From: Bacteroidales bacterium UBA4231
GTDB taxonomy: Bacteria; Bacteroidota; Bacteroidia; Bacteroidales; UBA932
NCBI GenBank assembly: GCA_002396335.1
Contig: DGXN01000025.1
Span: 74,004-119,983 of the forward strand
DNA: 45,980 nucleotides
Reading direction: 5' to 3'
Shown: positions 7,609-16,197 of the stretch, one piece after another
Position numbering within the stretch: the first letter of the stretch is position 1
Layout: the number at the start of each line of letters is the position of its first letter
Program-made: the position numbers and the translations under genes
Notes under the pieces: generated by a model
Told to the model about the DNA's origin: nothing
What the model saw: the letters and a program-made list of their open reading frames with translations, nothing else
The model's database searches: none

Positions 7609-7638
7609 CAAAGTTAGTGAAAAAAAAGCAAATCGCAA
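7609..7638 (-). promoter_or_regulatory. Promoter of tRNA-Arg
   Basis: On the minus strand TTG at 7638-7636, a 19-nt spacer and TAACTTTG at 7616-7609, 16 nt before the mature 5' end. Confidence 0.65.
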
Positions 7639-7644
7639 GAATCG

Positions 7645-8631
7645 CTAACGCGGGCTCATGGACAGCAGGAGCTGAAGCTGCTGGTTGACCGCTTCGCTGA
7701 ATCCGTAAGCGCCGTCCTCCCGGGGGCCGAAACTGTCGGTGAGCACGCCGCCGTCATAGTCCACGGAAAGGCTGGCGATCCCCACTTCCGCCATCCGGTA
7801 CAGGTCTTCGAGGGTGGGGTAGACGTAGACGAAGTTCACGTCGTCACGGGTCTGGATCAAGTCGATGACGGTGTTGTCCTTCAGGATAAAGCGGACACGT
7901 GCGTCATACGGCACGTGGTACTGTTCTTTTGTGCCGATGACAAACGCCAGGTCCAGGTCCTCGGTGTTGTTGTTCTTGTAGTACAGGTGGGACAGGAGGA
8001 CGTTGTAGTCGTACGAAGTGCCGCGGGCGACGACGGGATTGGCGGTGGACAGGACGCTGTTGGCGTTTTCCGTGTAGCCGGACAGGGTGGCTTCCAGGTC
8101 GATGGTGCTCCCGGCAGCTTTCAGGATGGCTTCGCAGTGGCGTTTCAGAAGGGCGCCCAGTTCATCGGTGGGGAAGGAAACCTGGATGTAGTCGTCGGGG
8201 TTCCAGCCGGTGATGATGTCCAGCCCTTTGACCCCGAGGACCATTTTCTCCATGTCCTTGGCCTCTACGGCGTATTTGAGCCGGTTCAAGAAAGTGCCGT
8301 CGTCCAGGCGGCGCTTGGTGGCGGAGTCTTCGCCGATCTGCTCCAGCCGCACCAGTTTCCCGCTATTGAGCGTTACGGCCATTTTCACGCCCTTGGGCAC
8401 GTTGGTGGCCGTTTTCTGCACCAGGTTCAGGTACAGCAGATACAGGGTGGATCCGTCCGGGAAGCCGGCCAGTTCCACGCGCGTGAGCGCCGGGACACCG
8501 CCCAGCTGGATACTTTCGTATTCCGTGGAGATATGGGTGAAACCGCCGGAGCGGTAATTGGTACGGATCTGCTGGGCCGATGCTGCGACCGTCAGAATGA
8601 GGGCCAGGCAGGCGAGGATGCTTTTTTTCAT
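7645..8631 (-). CDS. Secreted protein of unknown function
   Basis: 328 residues from ATG 8631, starting MKKSILACLALILTVAASAQ, a classical signal peptide. The mature protein has alternating hydrophobic strands (VPALTRVELAGFPDGSTLYL, VKMAVTLNSGKLVRL) and no known catalytic motif. A longer frame starting at 8676 would begin inside the promoter region and is rejected. The gene diverges from the polysaccharide export operon and could belong to the same process, but nothing in its sequence shows this. Periplasmic or outer-membrane location is inferred from the signal. Confidence 0.7.
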   Translation of the reverse strand: MKKSILACLALILTVAASAQQIRTNYRSGGFTHISTEYESIQLGGVPALTRVELAGFPDGSTLYLLYLNLVQKTATNVPKGVKMAVTLNSGKLVRLEQIGEDSATKRRLDDGTFLNRLKYAVEAKDMEKMVLGVKGLDIITGWNPDDYIQVSFPTDELGALLKRHCEAILKAAGSTIDLEATLSGYTENANSVLSTANPVVARGTSYDYNVLLSHLYYKNNNTEDLDLAFVIGTKEQYHVPYDARVRFILKDNTVIDLIQTRDDVNFVYVYPTLEDLYRMAEVGIASLSVDYDGGVLTDSFGPREDGAYGFSEAVNQQLQLLLSMSPR

Positions 8632-8653
8632 GTCTTTTTTCCTTTCTCGTATG

Positions 8654-8661
8654 CAAAGATA
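8654..8661 (-). promoter_or_regulatory. -7 element of the secreted protein gene
   Basis: TATCTTTG on the minus strand, 22 nt before ATG 8631; TTTAG 21 nt upstream may replace the usual TTTG. Confidence 0.55.
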
Positions 8662-8693
8662 CACTTTCTGTGCCAAAAAAAGCTAAAAAGTTG

Positions 8694-8701
8694 TATATTT
8701 G
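8694..8701 (+). promoter_or_regulatory. -7 element of the polysaccharide export/mannosidase operon
   Basis: TATATTTG, 39 nt before ATG 8741. It decides the start: an earlier in-frame start at 8699 would lie inside the promoter. Confidence 0.6.
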
Positions 8702-8740
8702 CATACTTATAGAAGTTTGAATTATCAACAGAAAGTAAAT

Positions 8741-11404
8741 ATGAAGAAAATCCTGTTATCTTGCCTGTTTACCCTCATCGCAGTGGTAACCTTCGCCCAA
8801 TCGGCCACCATGATGTCCATGGCCCGTGCAGAACTGGACAAGCGCGGCCTTACGGAAGCGGAAGTCAGGACCCGCCTGCTGGAAAACGGCATCGACGTGG
8901 ACAATATCCCTCCCACCGAGTACGCCTCCTACCAGAACCGCGTCATCGAAATCCTGGACCAGCTCCAGCGGGAGAAGACCAGCGCCAACGACACCACGTT
9001 TTCCACGTCGGCCATTGAGGTGACCACCGCAATGGACGTCCCGCAGACCACCTCCGGTGAAGCGGCTGCGGAACAGGCGCTTGCCACCGCCATTCAGGAG
9101 AACAATGCTTCCTTCGCCGACGACATTTACGGCCACGCCCTGTTCACCGGCAAGTCCATGGATGTGTTCCGCACCACCGACGGTGCCCAGGCTCCCGACA
9201 GCTACATCCTTGCCGAAGGGGACGAGGTTCACATCTCCATCTTCGGCGGCTCGCAGACCGAGATTCATCAGCGGATCGGCCCGGACGGCTCCATCCAGCC
9301 CGCCGGTTCCACCAAGATTTTCCTCAAAGGCATGACCCTGGCCCAGGGACGGCAGGCTATCCGCAACAAGCTTTCCCAGCATTACTCCTTCCGTCCGGAC
9401 CAGATTGCCGTCACCCTCACCACGGCCCGTACCGTCACCGTGAGCATCTACGGTGAAGTGGGCGTCCAGGGCGGCTTCACCCTCAGCGCCCTGAACACGG
9501 CCTTCAACGCCCTGGCGGCGGCCGGCGGCCCCACCGCCATCGGCTCTGTCCGTGAAATCCAGATCAACCGCGGCGGCAAGTCCGGCCACCTGGACCTGTA
9601 CGCCTACATGGTCAACCCCGCCCAGTCCGGCTGGTACGACATTCAGAATGGTGACGTCATCTATGTCCCCGTGGCTCAGCGTATCGTCCGGATTGAAGGC
9701 GCCGTCAACCGCCCCATGCGGTATGAAATGCTGGAAGGCGAAACCCTCAAGGACCTCATCAAGTACGCCGGCGGCCTTACTGCCAGCGTCTTCCCGGACT
9801 TCGTCCAGATCGAGCGCGTCGAAAACGGCGAGCGCAAGTACCTGGAATATGACCTGTCGGCCGTCATGTCCGGCTCCCGCAAAGTGAACCTCGTGAACGG
9901 CGACGTCGTGCGCATCCGCACCGCCAACCAGCCCCTGGAGAACTACGTCGCCGTGGGCGGTGACGTTTACTACGACGGCCGCTTCGACCTGGAGCAGAAC
10001 CGCAGCCTGACCCGCCTCCTGGAGAACGCCAAGCCCCGCTATACCGCTCGTACCGACTACCTCTTCGTCGAGCGTACCCGCAGCGACGAGACCGTGGAAG
10101 TGCTCACCGTTCCGTTCCCGGGCGTCAATGGCAATCCGGATTTCCGCCTGCAGGCCCGTGACTCCGTCGTCGTGCTGCAGCAGTCCAATTACCGCGACGT
10201 GGAAACCATCTCCGTCAGCGGTCAGGTCCGTGAGCCCTTCACCAAGACCTTCGGCCTGAACGACCGCATGACCGTGGCCCAGGCCATCGAATATGCCGGC
10301 GGCCTCAAGAGCACCGTGTTCCCGGTCGCCTACATCTTCCGCAGAGACGTCACCAACCCCAACAAGATGCAGTATATCCGCATCAACCTGGAGAAAGACG
10401 GTGACCGGAGCCTCCAGCCCGGCGACGAACTCCGCATCTACGACAACACCACCTACACCAACGTGGGCGAGGTACACGTCAGCGGCGCCGTGAAGAACCC
10501 CTTCGGCACAGCCTACGACCCGTCCCTCACCGTCCATGACCTTCTGGAAATGGCCGGCGGCTTCGAGGTCGGTGCCGCCTATGACCGCATCGAGGTGTTC
10601 CGCGCCAATCTTTCCAAGAAAGACCAGGTTACCTTCGACATGATCACCTTCGGCGTAGACGACAATTACAACATCGTCAGCGGCGACTACCAGGTCCAGC
10701 CCTACGACCAGATCATCGTCCGCATGACCCCGAACTTCACCATGGGCCGCACCGTCGAACTGAACGGCCGCGTGAAATATCCGGGCCGATACGTCCTCGA
10801 GGACGGCAAGACCCAGCTTTCCGAGGTCATCGCCATGGCCGGCGGCCTGCTGGACGACGCCGATCCCTACTGCCGCTTGTTCCGCACCTACAACAATCGT
10901 GGCAACATCGGCGTGAACCTCAATGAAATGAAGCGCCACAAGGGCCAGATGAACGCCGATCCTTATCTGATGGACGGCGACGTCATTACCATCGTCCGCC
11001 AGGAGAACACCGTCACCATCCGCGAAGTGGGCACCCGCATGGCCCAGTACGTCCCGGACGAGTTCTCCTCCACCGAGAAGACCTTTATCTACCAGGGCCC
11101 CCACAGCGCCAAGTGGTACATCAACCACTTCGCCGGCGGGTTCCAAAAAGCGGCCGACCGCAACAGCGTCACCGTCACCATGCCCAACAACCAGACCGAC
11201 GGCACCAAGAAGTGCTTCTTCTGGTTCCACAATTATCCTACGGTCCAGCCGGGTTCCGTGATCACCCTCTCCATCGATCAGGTGAAGAAGGAGAAACTCC
11301 AGAAACCCAAGGAGGAAGTGGACTGGGAGAACGTAGCGGCCAAGTCGCTGTCCTCGCTCACCTCCATCGTCTCCATCATTCTTCTGATCGAAAGACTCAA
11401 GTAG
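8741..11404 (+). CDS. Outer-membrane polysaccharide export protein (Wza-like, Poly_export plus several SLBB domains)
   Basis: 887 residues with a signal peptide ending TFAQ. After an N-terminal helical extension (about 20-165) comes the Poly_export domain (about 170-260: YILAEGDEVHISIFGG, RIGPDGSIQPAG). It is followed by repeated SLBB modules marked by a glycine-rich VxGxV...P...GG pattern: VRIEGAVNRPMRYEML, ISVSGQVREPFTK, VHVSGAVKNPFGTAYD and VELNGRVKYPGRYVLEDG, each ending AGG. A hydrophobic C-terminal helix (SIVSIILLIERLK) could span the outer membrane as in Wza. It should form the channel for capsule or exopolysaccharide. Larger than E. coli Wza (379 aa), but multi-SLBB versions are usual in Bacteroidetes. 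Followed 6 nt later by the chain-length gene. Confidence 0.92.
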   Translation: MKKILLSCLFTLIAVVTFAQSATMMSMARAELDKRGLTEAEVRTRLLENGIDVDNIPPTEYASYQNRVIEILDQLQREKTSANDTTFSTSAIEVTTAMDVPQTTSGEAAAEQALATAIQENNASFADDIYGHALFTGKSMDVFRTTDGAQAPDSYILAEGDEVHISIFGGSQTEIHQRIGPDGSIQPAGSTKIFLKGMTLAQGRQAIRNKLSQHYSFRPDQIAVTLTTARTVTVSIYGEVGVQGGFTLSALNTAFNALAAAGGPTAIGSVREIQINRGGKSGHLDLYAYMVNPAQSGWYDIQNGDVIYVPVAQRIVRIEGAVNRPMRYEMLEGETLKDLIKYAGGLTASVFPDFVQIERVENGERKYLEYDLSAVMSGSRKVNLVNGDVVRIRTANQPLENYVAVGGDVYYDGRFDLEQNRSLTRLLENAKPRYTARTDYLFVERTRSDETVEVLTVPFPGVNGNPDFRLQARDSVVVLQQSNYRDVETISVSGQVREPFTKTFGLNDRMTVAQAIEYAGGLKSTVFPVAYIFRRDVTNPNKMQYIRINLEKDGDRSLQPGDELRIYDNTTYTNVGEVHVSGAVKNPFGTAYDPSLTVHDLLEMAGGFEVGAAYDRIEVFRANLSKKDQVTFDMITFGVDDNYNIVSGDYQVQPYDQIIVRMTPNFTMGRTVELNGRVKYPGRYVLEDGKTQLSEVIAMAGGLLDDADPYCRLFRTYNNRGNIGVNLNEMKRHKGQMNADPYLMDGDVITIVRQENTVTIREVGTRMAQYVPDEFSSTEKTFIYQGPHSAKWYINHFAGGFQKAADRNSVTVTMPNNQTDGTKKCFFWFHNYPTVQPGSVITLSIDQVKKEKLQKPKEEVDWENVAAKSLSSLTSIVSIILLIERLK

Positions 11405-11410
11405 CAGCCT

Positions 11411-12547
11411 ATGCAGGAAAATTACAACAACGCCCCCTACGAGGAAGAAGAAGGCCTTGACATCCTGGAACTTGTCAAAGGCCTCTGGGACGGACGGAAG
11501 ACCATCCTCATCTGTATGGCCGTGTTCGTCGTGCTGGGCCTGATCGCAGCCCTCACCCAGAAGCCGGTGTACAATGTGAACGCCGTCATGGTCCCCCAGA
11601 TCAACTCCCGTTCCAACTCCTCGCTCAGCTCCCTGGCTTCCCTGGCCGGCTTCGACCTGGGTTCCTCCACCACTGCGACGGACCTTTCCCCGGTGGTATA
11701 CCCCCAGATTGTCAACAGCGTTCCTTTCCGCCTGGAGCTGATCAACACCCCGTACCACTACGCCAAGGCCGACACGGCCGTCACCATGCTCACCTATGCC
11801 AAGGAGTACAACAAACCCTCGGTGATGAGCTATATCCTTAAATACACGGTCGGCCTGCCCGGTGTTATCATGGGGGCCATCCGTGGGAACAAGAAAGAGG
11901 AAGCTCCGGCCCTTCCCTCCAGCGGGGAAGAAGGGATGAAACCCCTTGTCCTCACCAAGGACGAGGCCCGCATGGTCGCCGCCGTAGGACAGAAGGTGAA
12001 CCTGTCGGTGGACCGGAAGGAAGGCTATCTCACCCTCAGCGTCTCCGGTTCGGAACCCATTCAGACGGCAGAACTGGGCACCAAGGCCCTTTCCCTGCTG
12101 CAGGAGGAAATCACCCGTTTCCGTACCGACAAAGTGAAAAACGAACTGGCCTATATCCAGGCCCGTTATGACGAGGTGAAGAAAGAGGCCGAGTCCCTGC
12201 AGGGCACCCTTGCCGTCGTGACCGACCGTTCTCAGAACATGCCCACCACCCGTTCCCGCATCGAGCAGGAACGCATCCAGTCCAAGTATTCCATCGCCAA
12301 CGCCGTTTACATGGAAATGGCCAAGCAGTTGGAACAGGCCAAGATGCAAGTGAAGAAGGAAACGCCCGTCTTTGCCGTGGTGCAGCCCATCATGGTTCCC
12401 CGCCAGCCTTCCAACAGCCGGGCCAAGACCCTTGTGATCTGGGTCTTCCTGGGTGCGGTGCTGGGCTGTGGGATCGTCCTCGGGAAACAGTATCTTCCCA
12501 AGCTGAAAGAAATGTTGGCATCGAAGGAAGAGACGCCTGAAAATTAA
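11411..12547 (+). CDS. Polysaccharide chain-length determinant (Wzz/GumC family, no kinase domain)
   Basis: 378 residues: a short acidic cytoplasmic N-terminus, membrane helix at about 34-51 (TILICMAVFVVLGLIAAL), a periplasmic part with coiled-coil helices (about 235-310) and a second membrane helix near 339-357 (TLVIWVFLGAVLGCGIVLG) preceded by a Pro-rich motif (QPIMVPRQPSNSRAK), as in Wzz proteins. No Walker motifs or Tyr cluster, so it is not a BY-kinase fusion. It sets polymer length and bridges the inner membrane to the Wza-like channel. Spacing of 6 nt upstream and 13 nt downstream puts it in one operon with two mannosidases. Confidence 0.9.
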   Translation: MQENYNNAPYEEEEGLDILELVKGLWDGRKTILICMAVFVVLGLIAALTQKPVYNVNAVMVPQINSRSNSSLSSLASLAGFDLGSSTTATDLSPVVYPQIVNSVPFRLELINTPYHYAKADTAVTMLTYAKEYNKPSVMSYILKYTVGLPGVIMGAIRGNKKEEAPALPSSGEEGMKPLVLTKDEARMVAAVGQKVNLSVDRKEGYLTLSVSGSEPIQTAELGTKALSLLQEEITRFRTDKVKNELAYIQARYDEVKKEAESLQGTLAVVTDRSQNMPTTRSRIEQERIQSKYSIANAVYMEMAKQLEQAKMQVKKETPVFAVVQPIMVPRQPSNSRAKTLVIWVFLGAVLGCGIVLGKQYLPKLKEMLASKEETPEN

Positions 12548-12560
12548 ATCATTCAATAAG

Positions 12561-14780
12561 ATGAAAAGCCGGATCCTTTTTTCCGCTGCGCTGTTTCTGC
12601 TGTTAGCCTGCGGGCCAGTGAGCAAAACAACGCAGCAAGACCCCGTCGATTATGTCAATACGCTGACGGGGACCCTTTCCAAGTTTGAGCTGTCCACGGG
12701 CAATACCTACCCTGCCGTGGCCGTCCCCTGGGGCGCCCATTTCTGGACTCCGCAGACCGGCTTGAACGGTGACGGCTGGACCTACCGCTACGACGCCAAC
12801 CATATCCGCGGCCTCAAGCAGACCCACCAGCCCAGCCCCTGGATCAACGACTACGGCGCCTGGAGCCTGATGCCCCTCACCCGGCCCGTGTATGAGGAAA
12901 AGGCCCGTGCCAGCTGGTTCTCCCACAAGGCCGAAACCGCCACGCCGTACTACTACAGCGTCTATCTGGCCGACTATGACATCATCGCCGAACTCACCCC
13001 CGCCTCCCATGCCGCAGCCGTCCGCATCGCCTATCCCCAAGACGATCCGGCCTACCTGGTCGTAGATGCTTACGCCGGCGGTCAGGTTTCCCTGAAGGAC
13101 GCCAACACCCTGGTGGGCTGCAGCGTTCAGAACCACGGCGGCGTCACGGAGAATTTCCGCAACTGGTTCGTCGTCACCTCCGATACGCCTTTCACCCTCT
13201 GCCCCGCCGCCGACGGGATCGCCCTCGTGCAATTTGACAGGAGCCAGACCGTGAACCTGAAAGTGGCCTCCTCCTTCATTTCCGAAGAGCAGGCGCTGCT
13301 GAACCTCCAGGAACTGCAGGGAGACTTCGATGCTGTCAAAACCGCCGCCCGTGCCGACTGGAACGCCACGCTGGGCCGCGTCGAGGTGGAAGACGACAAC
13401 CTGGACCACCTCCGTACGTTCTACAGCTGCCTGTACCGCAGCGTCCTCTTCCCGCGCGACCTCTCCGAGGTGAACGCCGCCGGGGAGCGCGTCCATTACA
13501 GCCCGCATAACGGAAAGGTGGAAAAAGGTCACTTCTTTACCGACACCGGTTTCTGGGACACCTTCCGCAGCCTGTTCCCGCTGATGAACCTGCTGTATCC
13601 GGAGAAATCGGCCCAGGTGCAGGAAGGTCTGGTGAACGACTACCTGGAAAGCGGCTTCCTGCCGGAATGGGCCTCCCCGGGCCACCGCGGCTGCATGGTG
13701 GGCAACAACAGTGCCTCCGTCGTGGCCGACGCCTACCTCTCCGGCATCCGCGGCTATGACGTGGAGATACTCTGGGAAGCCGTCACGCACGACGCCCACG
13801 CCGTGATGGACGGCGTCAGCTCCACCGGCCGCCTGGGCTGGCAGTACTACGACTCCCTGGGCTATGTTCCCTGCGACGTGGGCATCAGCGAGAATGCCGC
13901 CCGTACCCTCGAATACGCCTATGACGACTGGTGCATCTGGCAGCTCGGTAAAGCCCTCGGCCGCCCTGACGAAGAGCTGGCTCCCTATCTGAAGGCTGCC
14001 CGCAACTATGCCCATCTCTATGACCCCGAATACCGCCTGATGAACGGTAAATCCCTCGCGGGAGAATTCCGCCGTCCTTTCTCGCCGCTCAAGTGGGGTG
14101 GTGACTTCACCGAAGGGAACAGCCTCCACTATACCTGGAGCGTCTTCCACGATGTCGAGGGCCTGATCGGCCTGATGGGCGGGGACGAGGCGTTCGCCTC
14201 CCAGCTGGACACGGTCTTTGCCATGGCCCCCAAGTACGATGACTCCTACTACGGCTTCCCCATCCACGAGATCACCGAGATGACCGTGATGGGCATGGGC
14301 AACTACGCCCACGGCAACCAGCCCATCCAGCACATGCTCTACCTTTACGACTGGTGCGGCCAGCCCTGGAAAGCCCAGGCCCGCATCCGCGAAGTCATGG
14401 AGAAATTCTACACTCCTTGGGCCGACGGTTACTGCGGCGACGAGGACAACGGCCAGACGTCGGCCTGGTATGTGTTCTCGGCGCTGGGCTTCTACCCGGT
14501 CTGCCCCGCCAGCGGCCAGTACGCCCTGGGCACCCCGCTCTTCAAGAAAGCCGTCCTGCACCTCCCCGGCGGTGACGTGACCATCGACGCCCCCGACAAC
14601 GGTGCCGACGCCTGCTACGTCAGCTCCCTCACCCTGAACGGCCGCAAGTGGGACCGGAACTACCTCCTGCAGAAAGACTTGCAGAAGGGAGCCAGCCTCC
14701 GCTTCGGCATGTCCGCCGAGCCTTCCTACACCCGCGGTACCGCCGCTGAAGCCCGTCCTTATTCCCTTTCCAATGAATAG
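12561..14780 (+). CDS. GH92 alpha-mannosidase (lipoprotein)
   Basis: 739 residues. A lipobox (FLLLACG, Cys17) suggests anchoring at the outer membrane or periplasm. The N-terminal beta-sandwich starts DPVDYVNTLTG; the (alpha/alpha)6 domain holds the family hallmarks EGNSLHYTWSVFHDVEGL, YAHGNQPIQHMLYLYDW and GDEDNGQTSAWYVFSALGFY (residues 626-645), whose acidic pair supplies the catalytic base in this calcium-dependent inverting family. GH92 enzymes remove alpha-1,2-, 1,3-, 1,4- or 1,6-linked mannose, typically from N-glycans. The DED variant of the usual NDD motif suggests a subgroup different from the second GH92 here. It overlaps the GH125 gene by 8 nt. Confidence 0.93.
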   Translation: MKSRILFSAALFLLLACGPVSKTTQQDPVDYVNTLTGTLSKFELSTGNTYPAVAVPWGAHFWTPQTGLNGDGWTYRYDANHIRGLKQTHQPSPWINDYGAWSLMPLTRPVYEEKARASWFSHKAETATPYYYSVYLADYDIIAELTPASHAAAVRIAYPQDDPAYLVVDAYAGGQVSLKDANTLVGCSVQNHGGVTENFRNWFVVTSDTPFTLCPAADGIALVQFDRSQTVNLKVASSFISEEQALLNLQELQGDFDAVKTAARADWNATLGRVEVEDDNLDHLRTFYSCLYRSVLFPRDLSEVNAAGERVHYSPHNGKVEKGHFFTDTGFWDTFRSLFPLMNLLYPEKSAQVQEGLVNDYLESGFLPEWASPGHRGCMVGNNSASVVADAYLSGIRGYDVEILWEAVTHDAHAVMDGVSSTGRLGWQYYDSLGYVPCDVGISENAARTLEYAYDDWCIWQLGKALGRPDEELAPYLKAARNYAHLYDPEYRLMNGKSLAGEFRRPFSPLKWGGDFTEGNSLHYTWSVFHDVEGLIGLMGGDEAFASQLDTVFAMAPKYDDSYYGFPIHEITEMTVMGMGNYAHGNQPIQHMLYLYDWCGQPWKAQARIREVMEKFYTPWADGYCGDEDNGQTSAWYVFSALGFYPVCPASGQYALGTPLFKKAVLHLPGGDVTIDAPDNGADACYVSSLTLNGRKWDRNYLLQKDLQKGASLRFGMSAEPSYTRGTAAEARPYSLSNE

Positions 14781-16194
14781 TCTTATGTTACGCGCAAGTG
14801 TTTCCGCCCTCCTGATGAGCCTTGCCCTGACGGCCTGCGCCCAGAAATATCCGGACCAGCGTCCTCCGGTGCAGGACCGCCTGTTTGTCTCCGAAGCCGT
14901 CGAGGCCAAGATTGCCGAGGTGGCTCCCCTCCTGAAGAATCCCAAGCTCAGCTGGATGTTCCGGAACTGCTTCCCCAATACGCTGGACACCACCGTCCAC
15001 TTCTCCAAAGACGAGGACGGCAACCCCCGCACCTTCGTCTACACCGGCGACATCCACGCCATGTGGCTCCGCGACTCCGGTGCCCAGGTCTGGCCTTATG
15101 TAGACCTCTGCCCCGGGGATGAGCACCTTCGGGAAATGGTCGCCGGCGTCATCAACTGCCAGTTCGAACTCCTGAACCGCGACCCTTATGCCAACGGCTT
15201 CAACGACGGCCCCACCGGCAGCGAATGGGAAAGCGACGACACGGGCTCTCCGCTGAGCCCCTGGGTCCACGAGCGCAAGTGGGAGATCGACTCCCACTGC
15301 TATCCGGTCCGTCTGGCATACCACTACTGGAAAGTCACCGGCGACACGTCGGTCTTCGGCAAAGCCTGGCTGGACGCCATCGAGAACATCCTCACCACTT
15401 TCACGGTCCAGCAGCGTAAAGACGGCGACGGCCCGTACTACTTCCTCCGCGTGACGGACCGCCAGCTGGACACCAAGGCCCGCGTGGGCCGCGGGCATCC
15501 CGTGAAGCCTGTGGGGCTCATCGCATCGGCCTTCCGTCCGTCGGACGACGCTACGCAGTTCGAGTTCCTGGTCCCGTCCAACCTGTTCGCCGTGAGCATC
15601 CTGCGCAAAGCGGCCGAGATTCTGGTGGACGTGAATCATGAAGCCGGCCTTGCCGCCCGCTGCACCGCCCTGGCCGACGAGGTGGAGGCCGCGCTTCGGA
15701 AATACGCCATCGTCCAGCACCCCGAGTTCGGCTCCATCTATGCCTTCGAGGTGGACGGTTTCGGCAATGCCTATATGATGGACGACGCCAATGTCCCGTC
15801 CCTGCTGTCCATGGCCTATCTGGAAGCCCTGCCGATTGACGACCCCGTGTACCAGAACACCCGCCGCTTCGTCTGGAGCGACTCGAATCCCTATTTCTGG
15901 CGCGGAAAGGCCGGTGAAGGTATCGGCGGACCGCATGTGGGCACGGAGGTCATCTGGCCCATGAGCATCATGATGAAGGCTTTCACCGCCACGGACGACG
16001 AGGAGATCCTCGCCTGCGTGCAGCAGCTTCTGGACACTGACGCCGGTACTGGATTCATCCACGAGAGCTTCAACAAGGACGACGCCAAGGACTTTACACG
16101 TCCCTGGTTTGCCTGGCAGAATACCCTCTTCGGAGAACTGATCCTGAAGCTGGTGAATGACGGAAAACTCGCGGTCCTGAACCGGACGCGCTAA
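14773..16194 (+). CDS. GH125 exo-alpha-1,6-mannosidase (lipoprotein)
   Basis: 473 residues from ATG 14773 (an alternative ATG is at 14785), with lipobox SLALTAC. The protein matches GH125 (formerly DUF1237): DIHAMWLRDSGAQVWPY (93-109), EWESDDTGSPLSPWVHERKW, WEIDSHCYPVRLAYHYW and GEGIGGPHVGTEVIWPMS. The Asp of WEIDS and the Glu of GEGIGG correspond to residues I would expect to be catalytic. GH125 enzymes are inverting alpha-1,6-mannosidases that often act with GH92 on high-mannose N-glycans. It is the last gene of the rightward operon and ends 3 nt from the convergent second GH92. Confidence 0.93.
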   Translation: MNSLMLRASVSALLMSLALTACAQKYPDQRPPVQDRLFVSEAVEAKIAEVAPLLKNPKLSWMFRNCFPNTLDTTVHFSKDEDGNPRTFVYTGDIHAMWLRDSGAQVWPYVDLCPGDEHLREMVAGVINCQFELLNRDPYANGFNDGPTGSEWESDDTGSPLSPWVHERKWEIDSHCYPVRLAYHYWKVTGDTSVFGKAWLDAIENILTTFTVQQRKDGDGPYYFLRVTDRQLDTKARVGRGHPVKPVGLIASAFRPSDDATQFEFLVPSNLFAVSILRKAAEILVDVNHEAGLAARCTALADEVEAALRKYAIVQHPEFGSIYAFEVDGFGNAYMMDDANVPSLLSMAYLEALPIDDPVYQNTRRFVWSDSNPYFWRGKAGEGIGGPHVGTEVIWPMSIMMKAFTATDDEEILACVQQLLDTDAGTGFIHESFNKDDAKDFTRPWFAWQNTLFGELILKLVNDGKLAVLNRTR

Positions 16195-16197
16195 GTT

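Noticed and set aside
8756..12625. A 1289-codon open frame on the minus strand opposite the export genes
   Set aside because: It is the mirror of strongly coding Poly_export/SLBB and Wzz genes in GC-rich DNA; composition is rich in Gly, Asp, His and Val with no recognisable domain.
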